Source: Rhizobium sp. AC27/96
Lineage (GTDB): Bacteria > Pseudomonadota > Alphaproteobacteria > Rhizobiales > Rhizobiaceae
Assembly: GCF_001692325.1 (NCBI RefSeq)
Contig: NZ_LXKN01000018.1
Span: 682,001-746,000, forward strand
Reading direction: 5' to 3'
DNA length: 64,000 nt
The position numbers and the translations under genes are program-made. Shown one piece after another: positions 37,451 through 45,984 of the stretch. The first letter of the stretch is position 1; every line of letters starts with the position of its first letter. Under the pieces are notes generated by a model. The model was not told the origin of the DNA, did no database searches, and saw only the letters and a program-made list of their open reading frames with translations.

Positions 37451-38713
37451 ATGACGGGCACCGCCATACATGAAGCCGAGAGAAGCCATTCCAACGCAAG
37501 ACTTGCCCGGCGCGCCGTTCTATCGGCGTTCTGCGCCAGCTTGATCGGCATCGGGCTGGCGCGTTTCGCCTATACGCCGCTTCTGCCGGCCATCGTCGAC
37601 GCACATTGGTTCGAAGCATCGGCCGCAGCCTATCTCGGAGCCGCAAACCTCACGGGCTATCTGGCCGGCGCACTGCTCGGACGTCCCGTCGCGGCGCGCA
37701 TCTCCATTGTCCCTACGCTCCGGATCATGATGCTCGCAGCCACCGCAGCTTTCTTTGCCTGCGCCTTCCCCATCGGCTTTGCCTGGTTCTTTATCTGGCG
37801 CTTCGCAGCCGGCTTTGCTGGCGGGGCTTTGATGGTATTGGCGGCGACGACCGTCTTGCCGCTGGTTGCGCCTTCCCGCCGCGGTCTTGCGGGCGGCGTG
37901 ATCTTCATGGGCATTGGCGCGGGCATCGCCTTGTCTGGCACGCTGGTGCCGCTGCTGCTTCAGCAGGGCCTGCGCGACACATGGCTCGGCCTCGGCGCAC
38001 TTTCCCTGCTGCTGACCGTTATTGCCTGGGCCGGATGGCCGCAGGAGAGTGGAGCAAGCCCTTCTCCGCAGCATACCACTCATGCGCCGGCGCGCGGAAT
38101 GCTGCGCGCCCTCTACGTCGAATATGCTTTGAATGCCGCCGGCTGGGTTCCCCACATGATTTTCCTCGTCGATTTCGTCGCGCGAGGGATGGGAAAAGGT
38201 CTGCAGGTGGGTGCGGAATATTGGGTGCTGTTCGGGATCGGCGCGACACTCGGGCCCATCCTTGCCGGCCATCTCGCGGATCGTACCGGCTTCGGTGCCG
38301 CCATGCGTTTCGCTTTCCTGCTCGAAGCGGTTGCGGTCGCCATTCCCGCCTTTAGCCTCGGGCAGGCATGGCTCATCGCCTCGAGCCTTTTAGTCGGCGC
38401 ATTCGTGACCGGAACCGTGCCCCTGATGCTCGGGCGGATCGCCGAGTTGCTGCCGCATCACCCGGCACAGCAGAAAGCGGCCTGGAGCGTGGCAACGGTA
38501 TTCTTTGCCCTGTTCCAGGCGGCGGCGGCCTACGGGCTTTCCTTCGCCTTCGCCCGCAGCGGGGGAAACTACCAGCTGCTCTTTTTCATCGGGACGGCGG
38601 CGATGGTCCTTGCGCTGACAATCGATCTTGCCGCCGCAGTGTTCTTCCGCACTCCACGGCAGGAACGCAAGAAACTGAATCCGGCGCAGCATGGCTCGAC
38701 TGCTACGGAGTGA
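37451..38713 (+). CDS. MFS transporter, YbfB-like
   Basis: Transporter of 420 aa with twelve predicted segments. The first segment RRAVLSAFCASLIGIGLARF and the following AYTPLLPAIV match the YbfB/YjiJ family of MFS proteins. It is divergent from the LysR gene and is preceded by GAGAGAG-type purine sequence. Substrate unknown. Confidence 0.82.
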   Translation: MTGTAIHEAERSHSNARLARRAVLSAFCASLIGIGLARFAYTPLLPAIVDAHWFEASAAAYLGAANLTGYLAGALLGRPVAARISIVPTLRIMMLAATAAFFACAFPIGFAWFFIWRFAAGFAGGALMVLAATTVLPLVAPSRRGLAGGVIFMGIGAGIALSGTLVPLLLQQGLRDTWLGLGALSLLLTVIAWAGWPQESGASPSPQHTTHAPARGMLRALYVEYALNAAGWVPHMIFLVDFVARGMGKGLQVGAEYWVLFGIGATLGPILAGHLADRTGFGAAMRFAFLLEAVAVAIPAFSLGQAWLIASSLLVGAFVTGTVPLMLGRIAELLPHHPAQQKAAWSVATVFFALFQAAAAYGLSFAFARSGGNYQLLFFIGTAAMVLALTIDLAAAVFFRTPRQERKKLNPAQHGSTATE

Positions 38714-38815
38714 TGCCGCGACACCAATCCCGGATATTCGCAGCCGTCGCAAGTTTTTACTCCCCGCGTTCCATCATGCCCACATGGCGCCAAAGTTTAA
38801 AGCGACTGGAGGTTC

Positions 38816-40081
38816 ATGAGGCATTTTCTGCTGTTGCTAGTCAGCCTGTCCGCCATCTCCATGATGTGGCTCGTGTCTCCGTTGCATGCGCAAGGATTTG
38901 TGCGTGCCGACCACAAGCAGATCATCGATGCCAAGGGCAATCCGCTTATCTTGCGTGGCCTAGGCCTCGGAGGCTGGATGGTTCAGGAAGGCTATATGAT
39001 GGGCCTGCCCAACCTGAAGGCGCAGCGCGTCATTCGCCACCGTATTTCCGAAATCATCGGCGAGACGAAGACAGAGCAATTCTATCGGGCTTGGCGGGAC
39101 AATGCCGTAACAAAGGTCGATATCGATGCAATGGGCAAATGGGGCTTCAACAGCGTTCGCCTGCCGATGCATTGGAACCTGTTCATCAAGGATATGCCCG
39201 GCAAGGATGCCGGCAACCGGATCGTCTGGAACGAAGAAGGGTTCCGCCGCGTCGATGCGCTGATCGAGTGGCTTAAAGCCAACCATATGTATCTGATCCT
39301 CGACATGCATGCCGCGCCGGGCGGCCAGGGGCACGACATTGCTATTTCGGACCGTGACCCGAACAGCCCCTCGCTCTGGGACAGTGGCGAGCACCAAGCG
39401 ACGATGATCGCGCTCTGGAGCGAGATCGCCCGGCGTTACAAGGACGAGCCGACGATTGCCGGCTACGATCTGCTTAACGAACCAAACTGGGGCTTTCAGG
39501 ACGCAGAAGACAAAGGCGGTTGCCGCGAAACAGCGAACCAGCCGTTGCACGATCTCTATGAGCGTACCATCAGCGCGATCCGCGCGATCGACACCAATCA
39601 CATGCTGATCATCGAGGGCAATTGCTGGGGCAACAACTACGCCGGCGTGCTGCCCGTTGCCGATCGCAACACGGTGCTGAGCTTTCACAAATACTGGACC
39701 CCGACCACGCAAGAGTCGATCGAGCCTTTCCTCAAGCTGCGCGAGCAATATGACATGCCGCTATGGAACGGCGAATCCGGCGAGAATACCAACGACTGGT
39801 ACACCCGCGCCGTCGCACTACAGGAGAAGAACGGCATCGGCTGGTCATGGTGGCCGCTGAAGAAGATCGGTCGAGGCAATCCGCTTGAAATCCAGGCGAA
39901 CGCGAACTATCGCCGCCTGACGGCCTATCTCCGCGGAGAAGGCAAGAAGCCCTCGGCTAAAGACGCCTTCGCGGGATTGATGCAACTGGCGAAAGACAGC
40001 GGTTTCGACAGGAATATCCACCATCAAGCTACCATCGACGCATTGCTTGGGCCTGCGCGCAATTCAGGAAATCCGGAGTAG
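38816..40081 (+). CDS. secreted glycoside hydrolase family 5 (cellulase-type)
   Basis: Enzyme of 421 aa. Signal peptide residues 1-23 (RHFLLLLVSLSAISMMWLVS, cleavage near LHA). GH5 motifs: RGLGLGGWM near the start, NSVRLPMHW, DMHAAPGG, the acid/base Glu in YDLLNEPNW and the nucleophile Glu in LWNGESGEN. The substrate is likely a beta-glucan or surface polysaccharide. It lies convergent to a GT2 glycosyltransferase gene (28 bp apart), a pairing that hints at cell-surface polysaccharide handling. Confidence 0.87.
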   Translation: MRHFLLLLVSLSAISMMWLVSPLHAQGFVRADHKQIIDAKGNPLILRGLGLGGWMVQEGYMMGLPNLKAQRVIRHRISEIIGETKTEQFYRAWRDNAVTKVDIDAMGKWGFNSVRLPMHWNLFIKDMPGKDAGNRIVWNEEGFRRVDALIEWLKANHMYLILDMHAAPGGQGHDIAISDRDPNSPSLWDSGEHQATMIALWSEIARRYKDEPTIAGYDLLNEPNWGFQDAEDKGGCRETANQPLHDLYERTISAIRAIDTNHMLIIEGNCWGNNYAGVLPVADRNTVLSFHKYWTPTTQESIEPFLKLREQYDMPLWNGESGENTNDWYTRAVALQEKNGIGWSWWPLKKIGRGNPLEIQANANYRRLTAYLRGEGKKPSAKDAFAGLMQLAKDSGFDRNIHHQATIDALLGPARNSGNPE

Positions 40082-40108
40082 GAGAGCCTCGCCAATTCAG
40101 AGGCGACC

Positions 40109-41173
40109 CTACCCGACGGCATGCCGAATGGCCTTCGAAAGGCGCAGGAGGAATTGCGGTCTTGACGATGCGACGAGCTTCCATGACAAAACAGCTTTCG
40201 CCATGCGACGTGGAAGGACGCCGACCGACAGGAACCAGGCCGCCAGCATTGCACGGCGTCTTCGGGATGCATTCATTTCCAGACTGGCAACAGCGCCGGC
40301 GGCGGCAAGCGAAAGCCTGGAATCGCTGGCGACCGGATGCCGCGCCCTGTCGATGCAAAGCGATGCCAGACGCTCCTCGATATGCACGGGGTCATGGAGC
40401 CCGGCATCATCAGGAACTTCCAGACCGACCTCCGTTGCCTGACCCGACAGCGCTTCCAGCCGGCGAAAATCGTGCTCGATACGCCAGCGCGCCCGTTGAC
40501 CGAGTTTGTCCGCAAACATGGAGTGGTTGGCGCCATGAATGCGGTAGGCGCCGAGGCATTCCTCGATGGAGGTGACCTCGCCATGCAGCGGAGCAATCGT
40601 CGCCAGATATCCATCGGCGCCCTGACGAAAGTCCTGTTCGGGGACAGGCATGACCGAATTAAGAACCGAGCGCTTGAATGCCAGACCGCTTGTTACCGTT
40701 GTCTGATAGCGCCCCTTTCGCAGCAGTTTCGATGTAACGTCGCCGGAATCGAATGGCAATTCTGCAGGCGGAAATACATCCTTTACATGCATATGCTCGT
40801 CAACGATATGCAGCCTGAACTGCACTTGTGCCGTATTCTCCTCCCATGCATCGACAACATCGGATACTGCATTCGGATAAAGATAATCATCCGCATCGAG
40901 AAACAGAACGATCTCCCCGCTGCTCGATGCGAAGCCTGTGTTGAATGCGGCAGCATGTCCACCATTCACCTCTCGCAGACACGGCTTTATCCGTGAGCCA
41001 TAGGAAGCAATGATATCAGCTGTCCCATCGGTTGACGCATCGTCGACAACAATAACCTCTGCATCGTCGTAGGTCTGCTCAAGCGCACTGTCGATGCTGC
41101 GCCGAAGAAAGTGTGCGTAGTTGTAGTTCGCGATAACAATGGAAACGGGAACATGGTCTTGGATGGAATACAT
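40109..41173 (-). CDS. family 2 glycosyltransferase
   Basis: GT-A fold glycosyltransferase of 354 aa. N-terminal domain: VSIVIANYNYAHFLRRSIDS, VDDASTDGT and the metal-binding LFLDADDYLYP. No membrane segments are evident, so it is cytoplasmic. The C-terminal 100 residues are basic and unassigned. The ATG at 41173 has GAGG nine bases upstream and begins MYSIQDHV. The acceptor is unknown. Confidence 0.87.
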   Translation of the reverse strand: MYSIQDHVPVSIVIANYNYAHFLRRSIDSALEQTYDDAEVIVVDDASTDGTADIIASYGSRIKPCLREVNGGHAAAFNTGFASSSGEIVLFLDADDYLYPNAVSDVVDAWEENTAQVQFRLHIVDEHMHVKDVFPPAELPFDSGDVTSKLLRKGRYQTTVTSGLAFKRSVLNSVMPVPEQDFRQGADGYLATIAPLHGEVTSIEECLGAYRIHGANHSMFADKLGQRARWRIEHDFRRLEALSGQATEVGLEVPDDAGLHDPVHIEERLASLCIDRARHPVASDSRLSLAAAGAVASLEMNASRRRRAMLAAWFLSVGVLPRRMAKAVLSWKLVASSRPQFLLRLSKAIRHAVG

Positions 41174-41364
41174 CGCATTGAACCTCGCAATTCTGCTGTG
41201 GTCGCGGCGAACCTTCTCACTCAGGTCCTGATGGCCAAATCGCCTGTCGCCCAGGCTTGGCCTTAGAGGCACATGTGGCACCTCGGAAATATATCAAGCA
41301 CAATTGTGTGGATCATATTGATCCGCTTTGTCTTCTTGAGGTTCTTCTATTTCAGGGCTGCCGA

Positions 41365-41395
41365 TGATCGGCACTCGTTATCGGAGTGCCGATCA
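41365..41395. terminator. hairpin downstream of the SDR gene
   Basis: GATCGGCACTC (41366-41376) pairs with GAGTGCCGATC (41384-41394), extended by one T-A pair, around a 7-nt loop. It lies about 80 bp after the minus-strand SDR stop and before the GT2 promoter. The rest of the 301-bp gap (41174-41474) shows no gene. Confidence 0.55.
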
Positions 41396-41474
41396 ACTCT
41401 TCTACCAGGATGGAATGATTTGCATCTCAACCAACCGTAGTGGCTGGGACGCATTGCTCATCCGAGCAACTACT

Positions 41475-42272
41475 TCACTTCACCTTATAGCGCGAGGCCG
41501 GCACGGTGCGGGACAGATTAGGCATCAATGCCTGTCGTGCATCTTCATAGGCCTTCTGCAACCCGGCATCCTCGAGCGCCGGGATCGTCACCAACTCACC
41601 CTCATCAAATCCAACCAGCGAAGCATCGACCATATCCTCGGCGGACATCACGATCTCAGAAGGAAGGTGCTCGATAGGCACACCCGCGACGGCCCAGAAT
41701 TCCGTAGCCGTTGCACCGGGCAGAACAGCCTGCACACGAATGTTCTTGTCGGCGAGCTCATGCTTCAGCGATTGGCTGAAGGCCAGCACGAAGGCCTTCG
41801 TGCCGCCATAGACGCCGTTCAGCAATTCCGGCGCAATCGCCACAATCGAGGCGACGTTGATGATGGAGCCACCGCCGCGCTTTACGAAGCCTGGTACGGC
41901 AGCATAGGTCAGCCTCATTAGCGCCGTGACGTTCAACTCGATCATCTGCTGCATCTTGTCGACGTCAGCTTCGAGCGATGTCGCACCGCCGCCAAAACCG
42001 GCATTGTTGACGAGCAACGTGATGGCCTCATCCGTCTTCAACACCTGCTCGATGCGATGCTGGTCACTTGCCACACCAAGATCGGCGGCGATGACTTCGA
42101 CGTTTCGGCCAGTTTCCGCGCGCAACCGATCGGCAATCGCCAAAAGACGCTCCTTGTTGCGCGCAACCAGAATGAGATCGAAACCCCGCTTTGCGAGCCG
42201 ATGTGCGTAAACAGCACCAATGCCCGATGAGGCGCCTGTTACCAATGCTTTTCCTAGAGATGAATTTGTCAT
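41475..42272 (-). CDS. short-chain dehydrogenase/reductase
   Basis: SDR of 265 aa: TGASSGIG at 12-19, NNAG at 89-92, Ser142, Tyr155 and Lys159. The sequence type (ALVTGASSGIGAVYAHRLAK) is that of the broad YqjQ/DltE-like SDR group with unknown substrates. The ATG at 42272 follows AAAGGA. It is divergent from a GlxA-type AraC regulator, which probably controls it. Confidence 0.88.
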   Translation of the reverse strand: MTNSSLGKALVTGASSGIGAVYAHRLAKRGFDLILVARNKERLLAIADRLRAETGRNVEVIAADLGVASDQHRIEQVLKTDEAITLLVNNAGFGGGATSLEADVDKMQQMIELNVTALMRLTYAAVPGFVKRGGGSIINVASIVAIAPELLNGVYGGTKAFVLAFSQSLKHELADKNIRVQAVLPGATATEFWAVAGVPIEHLPSEIVMSAEDMVDASLVGFDEGELVTIPALEDAGLQKAYEDARQALMPNLSRTVPASRYKVK

Positions 42273-42476
42273 CGTATGTCCTTTTCTCGCGGGGGAGGTC
42301 CTATCCGCATGACAAGACATTACGCCTGAAAGCTAACGTCCCAAATGTCATATTCACCACGTTTTCAGCCATTCCACGCGATCCACCAATGCGATTGAGT
42401 GGGGAACCACGGTTATTTGACAGGATCGGCTGTCCGGTAAATACTATAAGCACCTTTTTCAGCCGCGAGTGCCGTC

Positions 42477-43415
42477 ATGCATACCATTGGATTTCTCGTC
42501 TTCCCCGACTTCCAGATCATGGGCTTCACCGCCATTACCGCCTTCGAGGTTGCAAACCTGGCGAGCGAAAGGGAACTCTATCGCGTGACGCTCTTGTCGG
42601 AGGCAGGTGGGCTCGTGCGCTCCTCGGCGGGGTTCAGTGTCGAAACGGAGCCCTTTGGCAACAGTTCGTTTGATTCCCTCTTCATAGGCGCAGCCACACA
42701 AGTCTCCTCCATGTCACCGGCGACCCTCGACTATATCCGTCAGTCGGCGAAAGTCTGCCGGCGTGTCGCGGCCCCCTGCACGGGCGCGTTCACCTTGGCG
42801 GAAGCCGGCCTGCTCGATGGGCGCCGCGCCACGACACATTGGGTCTACGCGCGTGAATTGCGCGATCGTTTCCCCGCTTTGAAAGTCGACGAGGACAAGA
42901 TCTTCATCATCGACGGATCTATCTGGACATCCGCAGGCATGACCGCCACCATCGATCTCGCCCTTGCGATGATCGAGAAAGACCACGGCGAGGAACTGGC
43001 CCGCGCCGTTGCAAAGAAGCTGGTCGTCTATCATCGCCGCGCCGGCGGCCAGTCGCAATTCTCAACCCTTCTGGAACTGGAGCCGAAATCGGACCGGGTT
43101 CAACGCGCCCTCGATTTTGCAGGACGAAACCTGCGCAAGATCGTCTCGGTTGAGGAACTGGCGGAAGCGGCCAGCCTCAGCCCTCGCCAGTTCAACCGCG
43201 TCTTTCGCAGCGAGACCGGGCAGTCGCCGGCAAAGGCGATCGAGAACATGCGGGTCGAGGCAGCCCGGCTGATGATCGAGGACGGCCGCCATTCGATGGA
43301 CGAGATCGCCATCGAAGTCGGCTTTGCCGATCGTGAACGCATGCGGCGAGCCTTCCTGCGCGTGCTCGGCCAGCCGCCTCAGACAATCCGCCGCAATGTT
43401 CGCGCTGTCGCTTGA
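42477..43415 (+). CDS. GlxA-type AraC regulator with DJ-1/PfpI domain
   Basis: Regulator of 312 aa. N-terminal DJ-1/PfpI-like domain (1-170) with Cys in RVAAPCTGAFTLAEAG at the nucleophile-elbow position, then two HTH motifs (VEELAEAASLSPRQFNRVFR and MDEIAIEVGFADRERMRRAF). Such proteins sense small molecules rather than act as proteases. It is divergent from the SDR gene, with 204 bp between. Confidence 0.88.
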   Translation: MHTIGFLVFPDFQIMGFTAITAFEVANLASERELYRVTLLSEAGGLVRSSAGFSVETEPFGNSSFDSLFIGAATQVSSMSPATLDYIRQSAKVCRRVAAPCTGAFTLAEAGLLDGRRATTHWVYARELRDRFPALKVDEDKIFIIDGSIWTSAGMTATIDLALAMIEKDHGEELARAVAKKLVVYHRRAGGQSQFSTLLELEPKSDRVQRALDFAGRNLRKIVSVEELAEAASLSPRQFNRVFRSETGQSPAKAIENMRVEAARLMIEDGRHSMDEIAIEVGFADRERMRRAFLRVLGQPPQTIRRNVRAVA

Positions 43416-43533
43416 GTTTCGAGATCAGGCTTGGGCTGAAGCGCGATGACCTGTGCATTCGCTAATTTATGTCACAAGCTCGTAACAACCTCTGATTAGG
43501 TCGATAGCGTTCAACCTTAACGCGGGGGCGTTT

Positions 43534-44136
43534 ATGAAAAAGCTTATCTCTGCCATTGCATTTGCCATGCTGTCCGGCACGGCTGCGTCGGCTTCCGATT
43601 ATGTATCCTATATCGATTACCCTCAGCCGAAAGACGAAAGCCGCGAATTCTATACGGCGATCGAGATCCCTGCCGGCAGCTTCACCAAATACGAGATCGA
43701 CGCCAAGACCGGTCACATCGTTGTCGACCGCTTCCAGTCCATGCCGGTCGCCTATCCGGCAAACTACGGCTCGATCACCAGCTCGCTCGGTGGTGACGGC
43801 GATCCGCTCGACGCCATCGTCTACTCGCGCGAGCCCATCGTTCCCGGCGCCATCATCCGCGTTCGGGCGATCGGCGTTCTGAAGATGATCGACGGCGGCG
43901 AGGTCGACAACAAGATCGTCGCCGTTCCGACGACGAAGATCGACCCGACCTATGACAACGTCAAGGAGATCTCCGATCTTCCAAAGCTGGAACAGGACCG
44001 CTTGCAGGCGTTCTTCCGCGTCTACAAGCAGCTTCCGGACGCCCGTAAGGTTGTCGAAGTCGGCGGCTTCGAGACGGCAGAAAACGCTCGCAACGAAGTC
44101 GCCGCTGCGATCAAGGCCTATAGCGAGAAAAAGTAA
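43534..44136 (+). CDS. inorganic pyrophosphatase, family I, with a signal peptide
   Basis: Pyrophosphatase of 200 aa that hydrolyses PPi to phosphate. The active-site set of family I enzymes is intact: Glu44, Lys52, Glu54, Arg66, Tyr78, Asp88, Asp90 and Asp93 (GDGDPLDAIV), Asp120, Asp125 and Lys127. Unusually, the protein begins with a clear signal peptide, KKLISAIAFAMLSGTAASA, likely cut after Ala20, so it should act in the periplasm. Cytoplasmic alphaproteobacterial Ppa is about 177 aa without a leader. No operon partner is evident. Confidence 0.87.
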   Translation: MKKLISAIAFAMLSGTAASASDYVSYIDYPQPKDESREFYTAIEIPAGSFTKYEIDAKTGHIVVDRFQSMPVAYPANYGSITSSLGGDGDPLDAIVYSREPIVPGAIIRVRAIGVLKMIDGGEVDNKIVAVPTTKIDPTYDNVKEISDLPKLEQDRLQAFFRVYKQLPDARKVVEVGGFETAENARNEVAAAIKAYSEKK

Positions 44137-44191
44137 AGCCAGCAGAAGGGAGCGGCATCAGCCACACCCTTTGAAACGCAGCCTTCTCAAA

Positions 44192-44223
44192 GCCGACCGA
44201 TCGCGCCCCCACGATCGGTCGGC
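44192..44223 (+). terminator. hairpin after the pyrophosphatase gene
   Basis: GCCGACCGATCG (44192-44203) and CGATCGGTCGGC (44212-44223) form a perfect 12-bp stem with an 8-nt loop. It lacks a long U run but is placed as the terminator. Confidence 0.6.
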
Positions 44224-44788
44224 AAATTCAACGAGAAGCGCTGGCCAATTCATTGACTTGCTCTAACCCGTAAGCGGCGGCATCCCCCTCAGCACGGCAG
44301 ACTGGATCTTGCTACGCGCGCTCCTACCGATATCAGGCGCCGATGTCTTCACGTCATCGGTGACAGAAGAGGTCTATAGGCTGCACATCAACTCATGGAA
44401 GTCTTCTCAATTGATGATGTGGGCTTGCTACATCCGCAGCCGTCAAACTACGATCTGCCTCTGCCCCGAAGACATTCTAGTCAATTGCGCTTCCAATACC
44501 GGTTATCAATAAAATGACTTGGCGAAAGCCGCGGCAATTGTGCCTATTATTGATGGATCTTGAATGTATAAATTGCTCCATTAATCAATTCGCACCACGA
44601 CGCTGAGCTGCCACGGATTGATGGTATCTGTATTATTTTGTACCGCGTTGATGCAAAATATCGTTTCAAGAAAGTTTTGCTTCGGCAATTGAGAAAACCT
44701 CCACCCACCCGCCTTCATATTGAAGGCAGTGTGGTGGATATGTGCGGGTGGGACGATGGTGAACTGGTTGATATCTGATGGATAAAAT

Positions 44789-44811
44789 AAAGCCCGCTCG
44801 AAGCGGGCTTT
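44789..44811 (-). terminator. rho-independent terminator of the tail-protein gene
   Basis: AAAGCCCGCT and AGCGGGCTTT form a perfect 10-bp stem with a 3-nt loop. Read on the minus strand the stem is followed by TTTATTTTATC, a canonical terminator five bases after the stop of the gene at 44816. Confidence 0.85.
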
Positions 44812-44815
44812 ATCC

Positions 44816-45469
44816 TTATTCTGCAGGTGCGTCGGCTTTTGATTTTCGGCCTCGTTTCGGTGCTGCAACCTCTGTCGCAGCAACAGCAGCCGGTTTGACC
44901 TTGGCGGCCTTTGGCGCCGGTTTGCTTGGGGCAGACTTCGCAGCAGCCGGCTTGGCTGCAACAGCTTTTGCTACGGCGGGCTTTGCTGCGGCGGGTTTTG
45001 TTACAGCGGCTTTGGTTGCAGCAGGTTTGGCGGCGGCAGGTCTAGCAGCAGCCGGCTTTGCCTTTGCCTTCGCAGCCGCCGCGCTTCCCTTTGCCTTGCC
45101 CGCATTCAACGACGCGACACGGCGCAAACGGTTTTTCTCAAGCGCCTGCTGGAAGCCAGTATCTTTCTCCGCGTGATGCGCGAGATCGTCAAGAAACTCC
45201 GACACCTGCTTGATGGATTCGACAACGATATAGTTCAGCCCCGCGCCTGCATTGATAGAGTCGCGACCGACCGTGACGCCGAAGCCGCCGGGAACACGCT
45301 GAAACCATGTGGAACGCCACTTCTTGAAGCCGGCGATGTCTCGCTCATACTCCTCAAGATATCCCTTCTGTTCTTCTACTCTAGCCCGAAAGGTATCAAC
45401 TACATTCCGCGCTCCAGCCTTCGGCTTTTCAGCCTTCTTTGAAGACCATTTCTCCAGAAAGTTTGCCAT
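44816..45469 (-). CDS. unrecognised protein with histone H1-like Lys/Ala/Pro tail
   Basis: Protein of 217 aa. Residues 1-120 are helical and charged with a Trp/Phe patch (FKKWRSTWFQRVPGGFGVTV); residues 123-217 form a low-complexity tail built from repeated Lys-Pro-Ala-Ala-Ala units and ending in KRGRKSK, which contains the RGR core of AT-hook motifs. No signal peptide. The tail resembles bacterial histone H1-like and AlgP-type DNA-binding tails, so a nucleoid role is plausible; a phasin-like helical protein is the alternative. The ATG at 45469 is used, GAAGGGA lies upstream. Confidence 0.7.
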   Translation of the reverse strand: MANFLEKWSSKKAEKPKAGARNVVDTFRARVEEQKGYLEEYERDIAGFKKWRSTWFQRVPGGFGVTVGRDSINAGAGLNYIVVESIKQVSEFLDDLAHHAEKDTGFQQALEKNRLRRVASLNAGKAKGSAAAAKAKAKPAAARPAAAKPAATKAAVTKPAAAKPAVAKAVAAKPAAAKSAPSKPAPKAAKVKPAAVAATEVAAPKRGRKSKADAPAE

Positions 45470-45984
45470 TGTGTGTTTCCCTTCAAGTTGGCGTTCCGTC
45501 CAAGCGGCCGTCTGCTTTGGAAAAGCGAAACGGTACTCCTCCACGTGGATAACGTGCTATATGTATAAGATACGTATATAATGGCAATATTGGTCGCCAT
45601 AATTGTCGGGTAACGGCTTTCCCGCGCAGGCAAGCTTTGGCCTTCCAATCGCGCTAACAAGGACGTCGATGTACATTCGACCGCTGATGATAGTATCTGG
45701 TTGATCTTTTGCTGGATGCTTTGCGGTGCTCTGTGACAATCACGAAGGCTGCCAAGCTCGCGCCTGGGTGCGAAATCCTCTTCTTCTACTGCATCCATAC
45801 TTCATGAGATCCGCTTAATGCAGCGACGTGACCTCGCATTGAAGTGGCGCGCATCTGTCAGTTCGTTGTTCGGCAAACTCATGACCGGCTGCTTGAAACG
45901 ACAGCGGGAACCGAGAGGTTCTCTCGGTTCCCGGCATCATGCTTGTCGATTGTCACTACATGACGATGCAGCGCTTCAGGCCGC
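45470..45984. other. intergenic region upstream of the tail-protein gene
   Basis: No gene supported. Near 45542-45580 there are two dyads in the promoter zone of the minus-strand gene: CACGT/ACGTG separated by five bases (45542-45556), and an AT-rich imperfect palindrome containing TATATGTAT and ATACGTATATA (45558-45580). The far end holds the fdhA terminator hairpin. Confidence 0.4.
45905..45933 (-). terminator. terminator hairpin of fdhA
   Basis: CGGGAACCGAGAG (45905-45917) and CTCTCGGTTCCCG (45921-45933) form a perfect 13-bp stem with a 3-nt loop, 52 bp after the fdhA stop. Confidence 0.7.

Larger units (their letters stand above)
44137..44815. other. convergent intergenic region without a supported gene
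   Basis: Between the pyrophosphatase gene and the convergent tail-protein gene. It contains the hairpin at 44192-44223 and the terminator at 44789-44811. The central part (about 44300-44780) is AT-richer than its surroundings and has only short frames with no ribosome site or recognisable product. Confidence 0.5.

Noticed and set aside
44309-44512. Plus-strand frame of 67 codons in the gap after the pyrophosphatase gene
   Set aside because: No ribosome site, no domain, AT-rich non-coding character.
44930-45090. Tandem DNA repeats in the Lys/Ala/Pro tail as a mobile or CRISPR-like repeat
   Set aside because: The repeats are in frame, encode the low-complexity tail and vary in length; they are a protein feature.
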